A DNA stretch of 64,000 bases, taken from positions 682,001 to 746,000 of the forward strand of contig NC_014830.1 in NCBI RefSeq assembly GCF_000184685.1, given 5' to 3'. Source of the stretch: Intrasporangium calvum DSM 43043 (GTDB lineage Bacteria > Actinomycetota > Actinomycetes > Actinomycetales > Dermatophilaceae). The notes under the pieces were generated by a model that was given only the letters and a program-made list of their open reading frames with translations, did no database searches and was not told the origin of the DNA. Positions 8,851 through 18,562 of this stretch are shown here, piece after piece (position 1 is the stretch's first letter; every line of letters starts with the position of its first letter). Both the position numbers and the translations under genes were made by a program.

Positions 8851-9807
8851 ATGGTGTCCGAGCCGGCGGGAGGTGCCCAGGGGGCCGCCCACGGCGGGGT
8901 GCCTGACCCAGTGACGATGGAGCGGCTACGCCGGCGCGTCAACGGCTGGTACGCCCAAGCGGGCCGGGCGCTGCCATGGCGTGAGCAGGACTGCAGCCCG
9001 TGGGGCGTGCTTCTCTCGGAGGTCATGGCGCAGCAGACCCCGCTCTCGCGCGTCGAGCCCGTCTGGCGCGACTGGATGGAGCACTGGCCCACGCCCAGCT
9101 CCCTGGCCGCAGCCGCCCCGGGAGAGGCCGTGCGTGCCTGGGGGCGGCTCGGCTACCCACGCCGAGCGCTCCGCCTGCACGAGGCAGCGACCGTGATGGT
9201 CGAGCGTCATCGCGGTGAGGTGCCGAACACCCCAGCTGAGCTGCTCGCGCTTCCGGGCGTCGGGGCCTACACGGCCGCAGCGGTCGCCTCCTTCGCCTTC
9301 CGGATCCCCGAGGTCGTCGTCGACACGAACGTCCGGCGCGTCCTCGCTCGAACCGTGGAAGGCAAGGCACTCCCGCACGTGACCCTCACCCGCGCGGAGT
9401 CCGACCTCGCCCTGCGCGCGATGCCGGCCCAGCGGCATACGGCACCGTCAGCGCGAGCGGAGGCCAACGTCTGGAACGTCGCCGTCATGGAGCTCGGCGC
9501 CCTGGTCTGCGTCGCTCGCGGACCGCGCTGTGCGGACTGTCCCGTCGCCGACCTCTGCGCCTGGAACACTGCGGGCCGCCCGGCCTACGACGGTCCACCG
9601 CGCCGCGGGCAGGCCTGGCACGGCACGGATCGTCAAGTCCGCGGCGAGATTCTCCGTCGTCTCCGCGAGCAGCACCGACCCGTTCACCGATCGCACCTGG
9701 ACGGAGCCGGGCCCGACCCCGTCCAGGTGCTGCGGTGCCTCGACTCGCTCGTCGCGGACGGCTTGGTGGAGCCGTTGTCCCACAACCGGTTTCGCCTGCC
9801 CGCCTGA
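8851..9807 (+). CDS. mutY: A/G-specific adenine DNA glycosylase MutY
   Basis: 318 residues. It removes adenine mispaired with 8-oxoguanine. The catalytic Glu57 is in LSEVMAQQT and Asp158 in VVVDTN. The helix-hairpin-helix is LPGVGAYTAAA (134-144). The [4Fe-4S] ligands are Cys220, Cys227, Cys230 and Cys236. It follows disA by 8 bp and is likely co-transcribed. A REP-like element is inserted in frame at residues 192-197 (PAQRHT), in a loop before the Fe-S region, without damage to any catalytic residue. Confidence 0.93.
   Translation: MVSEPAGGAQGAAHGGVPDPVTMERLRRRVNGWYAQAGRALPWREQDCSPWGVLLSEVMAQQTPLSRVEPVWRDWMEHWPTPSSLAAAAPGEAVRAWGRLGYPRRALRLHEAATVMVERHRGEVPNTPAELLALPGVGAYTAAAVASFAFRIPEVVVDTNVRRVLARTVEGKALPHVTLTRAESDLALRAMPAQRHTAPSARAEANVWNVAVMELGALVCVARGPRCADCPVADLCAWNTAGRPAYDGPPRRGQAWHGTDRQVRGEILRRLREQHRPVHRSHLDGAGPDPVQVLRCLDSLVADGLVEPLSHNRFRLPA
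9423..9442 (-). repeat. REP-like element inside mutY
   Basis: GCCGGCCCAGCGGCATACGG, one unit of the CGTATGCCGCTG family in minus orientation, read in the mutY frame as PAQRHT. Confidence 0.85.
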
Positions 9808-9831
9808 GCCTTCGGTGGTGCTGGCGCGGAG

Positions 9832-10062
9832 CTAGCTGCGATCGTCTGCGTACAGCTCGAGGTGGTTGCAGTGGGTGCACCGGATCGCGTCGACGATCCA
9901 ACGGGGCGCGCCGAACCGGAACGCTCCGCCGAAGGGGCCGCGCTGCAGCGGTCCCGAGATCCACCTGGCGTACCCCTGTGAGCCCTGACCGTTGTCCTCG
10001 ATGAAACCGTCCTCGAACTCCACACCACCGCACTGAGAGCAGTTGGCTTCGATCCTCGCCAT
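9832..10062 (-). CDS. Small zinc-ribbon protein, unknown function
   Basis: 76 residues from ATG 10062, which has a good GGAGG ribosome binding site 7 bases upstream and so decides the start; the frame runs on to 10176 without similarity. Two CxxC knuckles, CSQC near residue 8 and CTHC near 65, suggest a single zinc ribbon split by a Gly/Arg-rich middle with an FGAPRWIVDA segment. Convergent with mutY. Function unknown; a nucleic-acid or regulatory role is possible. Confidence 0.75.
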   Translation of the reverse strand: MARIEANCSQCGGVEFEDGFIEDNGQGSQGYARWISGPLQRGPFGGAFRFGAPRWIVDAIRCTHCNHLELYADDRS

Positions 10063-10244
10063 CGGCACGCCTCCTCGGGCTCTGAGCGACACGGCGACCG
10101 TCCGCCTCCGCTGGTCCTGTGACGCAGGGGTCTCGCGGACGGCTCCGTTGTCCGCTCCGGTGTCGGTCGACATCATGCACGTGGGCGCCCGTCAGGTCTA
10201 CGTACCCCCTCCCCCAGATGGCGCTGCGACGGGTTGAGAAGGGA

Positions 10245-10291
10245 GTATGCCGCTGAGCTGGCTTGCGCTGGAAGCGAGCTCAGCGGCATAC
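10245..10291. repeat. Inverted pair of REP-like elements; hairpin after argA
   Basis: GTATGCCGCTGAGCT (10245-10259) and its exact complement (10277-10291) form a 15-bp stem around a 17-nt loop that itself contains GCTT/AAGC. It begins 3 bases after the acetyltransferase gene ends on the minus strand, so it probably works as its transcription terminator. Confidence 0.85.
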
Positions 10292-10294
10292 GGG

Positions 10295-10810
10295 CTATTC
10301 GAGCGTTCGCAGCATCCGGGTGTTGCCCAGGGTGTTCGGCTTGACCCGCTCGAGGTCGAGGAACTCGGCCACTCCCTCGTCGTAGGAGCGCAGCAGCTCG
10401 GCGTAGACCTCCGCGGACACGGCCTGCCCCTCGATCGGGGCGAAGCCGTGTCGGGTGAAGAACGGCACCTCGAAGGTGAGGCAGAAGAGGCGCCGCACGC
10501 CCAGCTCACGAGCGTCGTCCGTGAGCACCTCGAGGAGGCCGGCACCCAACCCGGTGCCCAGCATGCTGTCCGCGACGGCGAGCGTGCGGATCTCGGCGAG
10601 GTCCTCCCACATGACGTGGAGGGCGCCGCATCCGACGAGCACGCCATCAAGCTCGGCCACCCGGAACTCCTGCACCGCCTCGTAGTAGGTCACCGCCTCC
10701 TTGCTGACGAGGACGCGACGCTCGGCGAGGGGGGCGACCAGCGCACGGATGCCGCGGATGTCGGAGGTCCGCGCCCGGCGGATCACGAGATCCGGGGAAG
10801 AGGGCATCAT
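10295..10810 (-). CDS. Amino-acid N-acetyltransferase (ArgA-like GNAT)
   Basis: 171 residues, a single GNAT domain. It resembles the short actinobacterial N-acetylglutamate synthases (Rv2747 type), which acetylate glutamate with acetyl-CoA in the first step of arginine synthesis. The acetyl-CoA loop is near residues 86-95 (GTGLGAGLLE). FTRHGFAP (about 116-123) is the conserved end of the fold. The ATG at 10810 overlaps the stop of the upstream LCP gene by 4 bases (ATGA); a second ATG follows directly. No other arg gene is nearby, so the substrate is inferred from family only. Confidence 0.75.
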   Translation of the reverse strand: MMPSSPDLVIRRARTSDIRGIRALVAPLAERRVLVSKEAVTYYEAVQEFRVAELDGVLVGCGALHVMWEDLAEIRTLAVADSMLGTGLGAGLLEVLTDDARELGVRRLFCLTFEVPFFTRHGFAPIEGQAVSAEVYAELLRSYDEGVAEFLDLERVKPNTLGNTRMLRTLE

Positions 10811-12015
10811 GAGAGGTTGCCGTCGTCGAAGGACGCGAAGAGCCGCCGGGCCTGGTCGCCGAGCACGACGATGGACTGCGAGCCGGCCCAGCCGAACGGG
10901 CCGCCCGCGACGTCGCGGCCGACCTTCGTCGGGTTGACCCGGTGGAGCGCGGCCGCGAAGGTCAGCATCTCCTCGGCCGACAGGTCGCTGGCGCCGACCT
11001 TGGAGAAGCTGGTCAGGGCAGCCGGGATCGCGCCCGGGCCGGCGAGCTTGGCCTGCACGGCGGCGGCGAGGAGCACCTCTCCCTGGTGCCGCGACCGGCC
11101 GAGGTCGCCGTCCGGGAGTGTCTTGCGCTCGCGAGCATAGGCGAGGGCCTCCTTGCCGCTGAGGGTCTGGGCACCCTTCTGGATCACCAGGTGAGCGTGT
11201 GACGCGTCCACCGTCTGGGGGACGACGATCTTGAGGCCGCCCTGGTCGTCGACGAGCTGGATGAACCCGGCGAAACCGATGACGGCGTAGCCCTCGATGG
11301 GCAGTCCGGTCGCGGCGCGGACCGTCGCCAGCTGTCCCTCGGGTCCGCCGACGGGCATGGCCGAGTTGATCTTGCCCTTCCCGCCGGTGCTCAGCGGCAC
11401 CCACAGGTCCCGGGCGATGCCCATGACGCCACCGCCGCCCTTGCCGTCCACTCCGATGACCTGCAGGGTGTCGGCTCGCGACCGCTCGAGCGGCTGACCG
11501 CGGCGGGCGTCCGACCCGACGGCCAGCACCCACCTCGGGCCGCCCCCCGTGACCGCGGCAGCGACGCCGAGCGAGGGCCACCACCCGCCGACGAGCCGCC
11601 AGGCCGGACCCACCGCCAGGGTGACGTCCTCGCCCGCCGTGACGACGGCGACCGGTGTCCCGAACCAGGAGCCGACCTTCGCCTCGGCGCCGGTGGGGAT
11701 CGCTGCGCCACCGGGTCGGCGCCCCTCGAGTGCCTTCCTCGTCGCGGCGGTGGCGGACCTGCCCAGCTCCGCGCCGGAGTAGAGGCGCTCGACGAGGGCG
11801 GTCAGCGCAGCTGGAGCACCCGCGACGGCAGGCGCCGGAGTCGGCGCCGACGGGACCCTGGGTGCCGCGCCGGACGATGGAGGGGCGCCCGCTGTCGAGG
11901 GCTGCCGAGCCGCGGGGTCGCCACCCGTACAGGCGGCGAGGGCAACTGCGACGGCGAGCGAAGCCGCCGCGGCGTTGACGGCGAGCGGCCGGGGGCGGGC
12001 ACGTCCGAGGATCAC
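10807..12015 (-). CDS. LCP-domain (LytR-CpsA-Psr) lipoprotein
   Basis: 402 residues from a GTG at 12015. The short basic start is followed by a hydrophobic stretch and lipobox LAAC near residue 24, so the mature protein is probably a lipoprotein. The LCP core follows: GSDARRGQPLERSRADT, GIARDLWVPL, GFAGFIQLVDDQGG. LCP proteins attach glycopolymers to peptidoglycan using polyprenyl-linked substrates. Most LCP enzymes have a single transmembrane anchor, so lipid anchoring is unusual. The frame is open far upstream but that part is the reverse of the clpC terminator. Confidence 0.8.
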   Translation of the reverse strand: MILGRARPRPLAVNAAAASLAVAVALAACTGGDPAARQPSTAGAPPSSGAAPRVPSAPTPAPAVAGAPAALTALVERLYSGAELGRSATAATRKALEGRRPGGAAIPTGAEAKVGSWFGTPVAVVTAGEDVTLAVGPAWRLVGGWWPSLGVAAAVTGGGPRWVLAVGSDARRGQPLERSRADTLQVIGVDGKGGGGVMGIARDLWVPLSTGGKGKINSAMPVGGPEGQLATVRAATGLPIEGYAVIGFAGFIQLVDDQGGLKIVVPQTVDASHAHLVIQKGAQTLSGKEALAYARERKTLPDGDLGRSRHQGEVLLAAAVQAKLAGPGAIPAALTSFSKVGASDLSAEEMLTFAAALHRVNPTKVGRDVAGGPFGWAGSQSIVVLGDQARRLFASFDDGNLS

Positions 12016-12122
12016 AGGGCCACCGTAGACGACCACTTCAGGGGGCGGACCACGGTGGCCCCGACGCCGCGCCGGTGTTGCGGAGCGGTCCGACCCGGGT
12101 AAGGCAGGCGTGGAGGAGTGGT

Positions 12123-12170
12123 CAGGGGAGGCACCAGGGGAGGCAGCAGGGGAGGCACCAGGGGAGGCAC
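12123..12170. repeat. 12-bp tandem repeat, 4 copies
   Basis: CAGGGGAGGCAC repeated at 12123, 12135 (last base changed), 12147 and 12159, then a degenerate fifth copy at 12171. It lies between the LCP gene start and the clpC terminator, in no gene. Confidence 0.9.
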
Positions 12171-12180
12171 CAGGGGAAAC

Positions 12181-12211
12181 GAAGGGGCCGAGGAGTTTCC
12201 TCGGCCCCTTC
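12181..12211. terminator. Hairpin terminator of clpC
   Basis: 13-bp perfect stem, GAAGGGGCCGAGG (12181-12193) with its complement at 12199-12211 and a 5-nt loop (AGTTT). It lies 34 bases beyond the clpC stop codon on the minus strand. Confidence 0.85.
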
Positions 12212-12244
12212 GTCCATGGGTGGTCCGGCTGTCCGGTCGCGGAC

Positions 12245-14869
<2,625 letters not shown>

Positions 14870-14912
14870 GTCTTCTCCTGCCTGATCGAGATACCTCGAT
14901 GTTATCCGCGCC

Positions 14913-14923
14913 CGCTGTCAGCA
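14913..14923 (-). promoter_or_regulatory. ClgR-like box near the clpC promoter
   Basis: TGCTGACAGCG on the minus strand fits the known actinobacterial ClgR consensus CGCYNANRGCG at 10 of 11 positions. It ends 7 bases before a plausible -10 (GATAACAT), the expected place for an activator of clp genes. Confidence 0.5.
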
Positions 14924-14996
14924 GGCACCTCGCACAACGCGAGCCTGTGCGTGGGTGTTCCCATCCTGTGCCTGCCCGGCGCAGGTTCCCGCTCCT

Positions 14997-15014
14997 GTTC
15001 GCCCTGAGCGGAAC
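14997..15014. promoter_or_regulatory. Second ClgR-like box upstream of clpC
   Basis: GTTCGCCCTGAGCGGAAC is an imperfect dyad that matches the reported streptomycete ClgR pattern GTTCGC-N5-GCG. It is 128 bp upstream of the clpC start, farther than the first box. Confidence 0.4.
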
Positions 15015-15053
15015 GCCCCCTCGCGCGCCGTCCCCGCCAGGACCCCACCGCTG

Positions 15054-15070
15054 CCGTATGCCGCTGAGCT
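15054..15070 (+). repeat. REP-like element, intergenic
   Basis: CCGTATGCCGCTGAGCT, one complete unit, between the clpC promoter region and the 51-bp repeat array. Confidence 0.85.
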
Positions 15071-15131
15071 CCGTCCCCGGGTCATCCAGCCTGCCGCTCC
15101 TCCCGCCCTCGCCACCGCCGGCGAGCAACTG

Positions 15132-15256
15132 CGCCGGGGCGAAGTTGCGGCGGCCGGCCGACTGGGGGACCCGCCCCACATTCGCCGGGGCGAAGTTGCG
15201 GCGGCGGAACGGGCGCCGGACCCGCCCCACATTCGCCGGGGCGAAGTTGCGGCGGC
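15132..15256 (+). repeat. Tandem 51-bp repeat array, 3 units (left of DUF559 gene)
   Basis: The core CGCCGGGGCGAAGTTGCGGC starts at 15132, 15183 and 15234, an exact 51-bp period. Each core is preceded by TT in units 2 and 3, giving TTCGCC-GG-GGCGAA, a small dyad. Units 1 and 2 share GGACCCGCCCCACATT at their ends. The third unit runs into the 3' end of the DUF559 gene. Confidence 0.9.
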
Positions 15257-15271
15257 TGGCCGACTGGGCGG

Positions 15272-16261
15272 TCAGGCCGGCACGTCAACGTCCCACGGGC
15301 GGCTGGGAAAGTGCCGACGCCACTCGTCCGATAGCGGGGGAACGGTCATCCCGCGCTCTCGCATCGCCTTGGTGATCCGCGCGAGCGTCTTGCCCGGGGT
15401 GTTGAAGATGCCGCTCGACACCACCACGAGACGCCGGATGTGCCAGTCGTCGAGCTGCTCGTCGCGGTCCAGGTCGCCGTGCCACTGTTCCGTCGACTCG
15501 GCATGCTGCCTGCCGTCGTACTCGATGATCAGGCCGTACTTCAGGTAGCTCAGGTCGAACCGGTACCGCAGGTCACCATCAGCGTCGTGGATCCGGTGGT
15601 CGACCGTTGGCTCCGGCAGGCCGGCGAAGACGATGAGGAGCCTGAGGCGTGTTTCCATCGGAGAGTCGACCCCTCGACGAACCAGCCCGGCAGCCCGCTT
15701 GGCCTTGCGATGATGCGGGCCGGTGGCCTCCATCACGAATGCCACCAGCTCCCGTGGCGTGAAGCGCTTCTTCTTCACCAAGGAGTCGCCCAGCACGACG
15801 AGGTCGACGAGCGACAGGACTTGCGCCATGTCGAGGAAGGTCTGGAGTGAGCTCGTCGTCCGGATCCCGCGCCAGGTTGCGACGCGCTGGTTCTTCTTCG
15901 GGCGGTGAGCGGCAATCCCGAAGCAACGCGCACGGGGACCGCGATACGTCACATGGACGTCGGGGTCATCAGGAACGACCCCACCCCACAGGAGCGCAGC
16001 CGTGTGGTGCGAGACGTAACAGCCCTGACCAGCAAGCAGTAGCGCAGCCTCAGCCATGAGGTTCGATGTCACCTCGATGTCCTTGGGCAGGTAGACACCG
16101 CGAAACAGACGTCGGTACTGGGATCTCAGCGTCCAAGAAGTCTGTGCTGTCGCGTCGAAATCCACCCGAACGAAGGGACGCCCTTGCTCAATCGGGACGG
16201 CGACTCGGGCTGGTCTCCATCGTTTGCGAGCCTGCTCTGGGTCCGCCTCGCTATCTGCCAT
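15272..16261 (-). CDS. DUF559 (Vsr-like nuclease fold) protein with AbiEi-like N-terminus
   Basis: 329 residues. The N-terminal 130 residues resemble the winged-helix region of AbiEi-type antitoxins (RGVYLPKDI, VSHHTAALLWG). The C-terminal 130 form a DUF559 domain of the Vsr/restriction-endonuclease-like fold: SPMETRLR (200-207), FDLSY with Asp236, IEYDG with Glu247, His253 and DRDEQLDDW (265-273). All expected acidic residues are present, so it may cut DNA, but no activity is established for this group. It is bracketed by two arrays of the same 51-bp repeat in the same orientation, which suggests a mobile or selfish unit. Confidence 0.75.
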   Translation of the reverse strand: MADSEADPEQARKRWRPARVAVPIEQGRPFVRVDFDATAQTSWTLRSQYRRLFRGVYLPKDIEVTSNLMAEAALLLAGQGCYVSHHTAALLWGGVVPDDPDVHVTYRGPRARCFGIAAHRPKKNQRVATWRGIRTTSSLQTFLDMAQVLSLVDLVVLGDSLVKKKRFTPRELVAFVMEATGPHHRKAKRAAGLVRRGVDSPMETRLRLLIVFAGLPEPTVDHRIHDADGDLRYRFDLSYLKYGLIIEYDGRQHAESTEQWHGDLDRDEQLDDWHIRRLVVVSSGIFNTPGKTLARITKAMRERGMTVPPLSDEWRRHFPSRPWDVDVPA

Positions 16262-16325
16262 GCATCAGAGGTGGCGTCCTGCCGCCTTGCGCGGGCGACG
16301 TCATCCACAGGCTCCGCGTCAGGTT

Positions 16326-16450
16326 CGCCGGGGCGAAGTTGTGGCGGTCGGGCGGGAGTCAGGCTCCGCGTCAGGTTCGCCGGGGCGAAGTTGTGGCGGT
16401 CGGGCGGGAGTCGGGCCCGCGTCAGGTTCGCCGGGGCGAAGTTGTGGCGG
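16326..16450 (+). repeat. Tandem 51/52-bp repeat array, 3 units (right of DUF559 gene)
   Basis: The core CGCCGGGGCGAAGTTGTGGC starts at 16326, 16378 and 16429 (period 52 then 51). It differs from the left array by one base in the core and has its own conserved filler (CGGGCGGGAGTC, CGCGTCAGGTT). Same strand orientation as the left array. Confidence 0.9.
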
Positions 16451-16491
16451 TCGCGCGGGGGAGGGGCCAGGGCCGCGCGGGCTGGGGCGGG

Positions 16492-16974
16492 TCAGCGGCG
16501 ACGGGCGAAGGCTTCGTGCAGCGCCCGCACCTCGTCCTCGAGCTCAGGCGCGGGCCCGTCCACGACTGCACCGGGCACCACTTCGCGGATGGGCAGGGCC
16601 CGAACCGGCCCGTCCGGCAGGCCCCAAGCTGCACGCCAGGCACCGAGCTGGGCCGAGCTGGCGGCATAGGCGATCCGCCCCAGACCGACCCAGCCGTGGG
16701 CGGCCGAGCACATCGGGCAGTGTTCGCCGGAGGTGTAGACGGTGGCGACAGCGCGTTCGGAAGGCGACAGGTGCGACCCGGCCCAGCGAGCGATGGCGAA
16801 CTCCGGGTGCTGGGTCCCATCGATGGCAACCACGCGGTTGTGGTCCTCGAAGAGCACGTCCCCCTCGCTCGAGACGAGCACCGACCCGAACGGCTCGTCC
16901 CCACGCGCGAGCGCGAGCCGAGCCAGACCCACCGCTCGCCGCAGGAACGCCAGGTCCCGCGCGTCGAGGCTCAC
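16492..16974 (-). CDS. Nucleoside deaminase family protein (zinc-dependent)
   Basis: 160 residues from a GTG at 16974 that overlaps the stop of the methyltransferase gene by 4 bases (GTGA). It belongs to the cytidine/deoxycytidylate deaminase superfamily: zinc motif HPE (about residues 57-59, in place of the common HAE or CAE) and EHCPMCSAA (about 85-93). These enzymes hydrolytically deaminate purine or pyrimidine bases. The substrate is unknown. The HPE variant and C-terminal region are not those of TadA, so tRNA editing is unlikely. Confidence 0.8.
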   Translation of the reverse strand: MSLDARDLAFLRRAVGLARLALARGDEPFGSVLVSSEGDVLFEDHNRVVAIDGTQHPEFAIARWAGSHLSPSERAVATVYTSGEHCPMCSAAHGWVGLGRIAYAASSAQLGAWRAAWGLPDGPVRALPIREVVPGAVVDGPAPELEDEVRALHEAFARRR

Positions 16975-17723
16975 GCAACTCGCCCGGTGACGATCGCGAA
17001 CGTCACGAAGGCGCCGCCGTCGGCCTCGAGCATCTGTTGCACGGGTGAGCTCATCCGGCCCTTGAGCTCCATCACGGCCCGCTCCCACAGGAGCCAGTTG
17101 GCGCAGGCGTCGACCTGCTCGCGCGCGGTGACCGAGGCGAAGGCCCGGGAGAACTCCCACTGGCTGCGAAGCCACTCGGCCGTGTGCCACGCGGCGGTCT
17201 CGGCGCCGACGACCTTGTCGATGTGCTCGGGGATCTCGCCGAGCTCGCGCACCTCGGTCGTCAGTGCCGGTGTGGCGACACCGAGCTGCCCGCCGGGCTT
17301 GAGGAATCGGGCCAGATAGGGCGGGTAGTGGTCCCCGGTCCCGAAGTACTCCCAGGCGTCGATGCTGATGATCGCGTCGAACGACCGGGCGCCGAAGGGC
17401 AGCTGGCCGGCGTCGACGCGCATGGCGAGCACGCGGTCGTCGACCCCTTCCTTGCGGAACACCTCACCGGCCTCAGTGGGGTCGACCCACAGGTCGGCCG
17501 CGATGACGCGCACGCCGTACTCCTTGGCGAGGAAGACGGAGGTTGCCCCGAGACCGGACCCGAGGTCGAGGACGCGCATCCCGGGCCTTAGGTCGAGGTC
17601 GCCGGCGAGGTCCTCGAGCAGCCAGAGCGGGTGTGGTCCCATGTCGAGGTCGACGAGCCAGGTGGCGTCGTACTTCGTCGAGCGCGGGTAGGCGTCCTTG
17701 ACGAGGTGGTCCAGGGCTGGCAT
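16971..17723 (-). CDS. SAM-dependent methyltransferase
   Basis: 250 residues, class I fold. Motif I is VLDLGSGLGATSV (about 51-63) with the acidic residue of motif II at IAADLW. FDAIISIDAWEYFG (motif IV region) resembles small-molecule methyltransferases related to the cyclopropane/sterol group. The substrate is unknown. It lies in a tight three-gene minus-strand cluster, 6 bp after the maleylpyruvate-isomerase-family gene and overlapping the deaminase by 4 bases. Confidence 0.8.
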   Translation of the reverse strand: MPALDHLVKDAYPRSTKYDATWLVDLDMGPHPLWLLEDLAGDLDLRPGMRVLDLGSGLGATSVFLAKEYGVRVIAADLWVDPTEAGEVFRKEGVDDRVLAMRVDAGQLPFGARSFDAIISIDAWEYFGTGDHYPPYLARFLKPGGQLGVATPALTTEVRELGEIPEHIDKVVGAETAAWHTAEWLRSQWEFSRAFASVTAREQVDACANWLLWERAVMELKGRMSSPVQQMLEADGGAFVTFAIVTGRVA

Positions 17724-17729
17724 GGCAGC

Positions 17730-18494
17730 TCACTTCCAGGTGATGGTGACCAGGTCGTGCCACCACGGGTCCAGGTCGGCGCTCCGGTTCCACAGCTGGA
17801 GGTAGAGGTCGACGGGGTGCCCGGTCAGGGCGCGGTCGACGGGGCCGTATGCCGCTGGGCTCGCTCCGTCCACGACGGTCACGTCGACGGGGTGGTCGGG
17901 TCCCATGGCGAGCAGCCAGGCGATCGGGGAGTCGTCGGGCCGCACGAGGACGACCGTCTCGTCCGGCGGGTGGATGCCCTGGCTCCGACGTGGGACGAAG
18001 CCGGCGAGCAGCTCGTCGATGCCGTCGAGCGCGAGGGGTGGGCGGATCCAGGTCTCGGACCGGCGTGGTGGGCGGCCGAGGCGGGCCGCGAGGGCGTCGA
18101 CGGCGTGGATGGTGGTCTCGTGGCACTGCCGGCGAGTCCAGAACACCTTCGCGGGCGGCGCGTTCTTGAGGAAGACGAAGGCAGTGAGGTCGTCGGGCGC
18201 GTCCACGATGGCCTGCAGCAGGGCGGTGGCCCCGTCGTCGAACCAGCCGAGCAGGTCCGGCTCCGAGAGCGCCGCCCGCTCCATGCCCTCGGGGTCGTCG
18301 GCGGGGGAGCCGTTGACATGGCTGGCAGCCCACCGGTGGGCCATGCCCACGTGGGCGACGAGCCGCGAGACGCTCCAGCCCGGGCACGTGGGCACCGGGG
18401 CGTCGAGCCCCGCTGCCATGGCGTTCGCTCGCAGGACCGTCGCAGCCTCGCCGAGGCCGGCGCCGAGGTCGTCAAGGGGAAGCCGTACGTCCAT
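17730..18494 (-). CDS. Maleylpyruvate isomerase family (mycothiol-dependent, DinB-like) protein
   Basis: 254 residues from ATG 18494. N-terminal DinB/mycothiol-maleylpyruvate-isomerase fold with CPGWSVSRLVAHVG (about 35-48) and TIHAVDALA near 145, whose histidines bind metal in this family, plus a C-terminal SCP2-like extension. Members use mycothiol or bind divalent metals; the reaction here is unknown. A REP-like unit is read in frame near the C-terminus as SPAAYG. Confidence 0.75.
   Translation of the reverse strand: MDVRLPLDDLGAGLGEAATVLRANAMAAGLDAPVPTCPGWSVSRLVAHVGMAHRWAASHVNGSPADDPEGMERAALSEPDLLGWFDDGATALLQAIVDAPDDLTAFVFLKNAPPAKVFWTRRQCHETTIHAVDALAARLGRPPRRSETWIRPPLALDGIDELLAGFVPRRSQGIHPPDETVVLVRPDDSPIAWLLAMGPDHPVDVTVVDGASPAAYGPVDRALTGHPVDLYLQLWNRSADLDPWWHDLVTITWK
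17845..17865 (+). repeat. REP-like element inside the mycothiol-type isomerase gene
   Basis: Starts CCGTATGCCGCTGGGC and continues TCGCT, an extended unit antisense to the gene, read as SPAAYG. Confidence 0.85.
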
Positions 18495-18562
18495 GCGGTG
18501 AGTCTGCCGCACGGCGGTAGATTTGCGGCAGCCACCATCGTGACGACGACCGGGAGGTCCCT

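Larger units (their letters stand above)
14870..15271. other. 402-bp non-coding region upstream of clpC
   Basis: No convincing gene. From right to left on the minus strand it holds the end of the DUF559 gene, three 51-bp repeats (15132-15284), one REP-like unit (15054-15070), two ClgR-like boxes, and a probable clpC -10 element GATAACAT (complement of 14898-14905). Reading frames crossing it are GC-rich artefacts. Confidence 0.7.

Noticed and set aside
15132-16450. Possible CRISPR arrays
   Set aside because: Only three units per array, and the intervening sequences are copies of each other instead of unique spacers; no cas gene nearby. They are plain tandem repeats.
16655-16680. YAASSAQL stretch in the deaminase gene as a REP-like unit
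   Set aside because: The DNA reads CCTATGCCGCC, with two core changes and no extended match.
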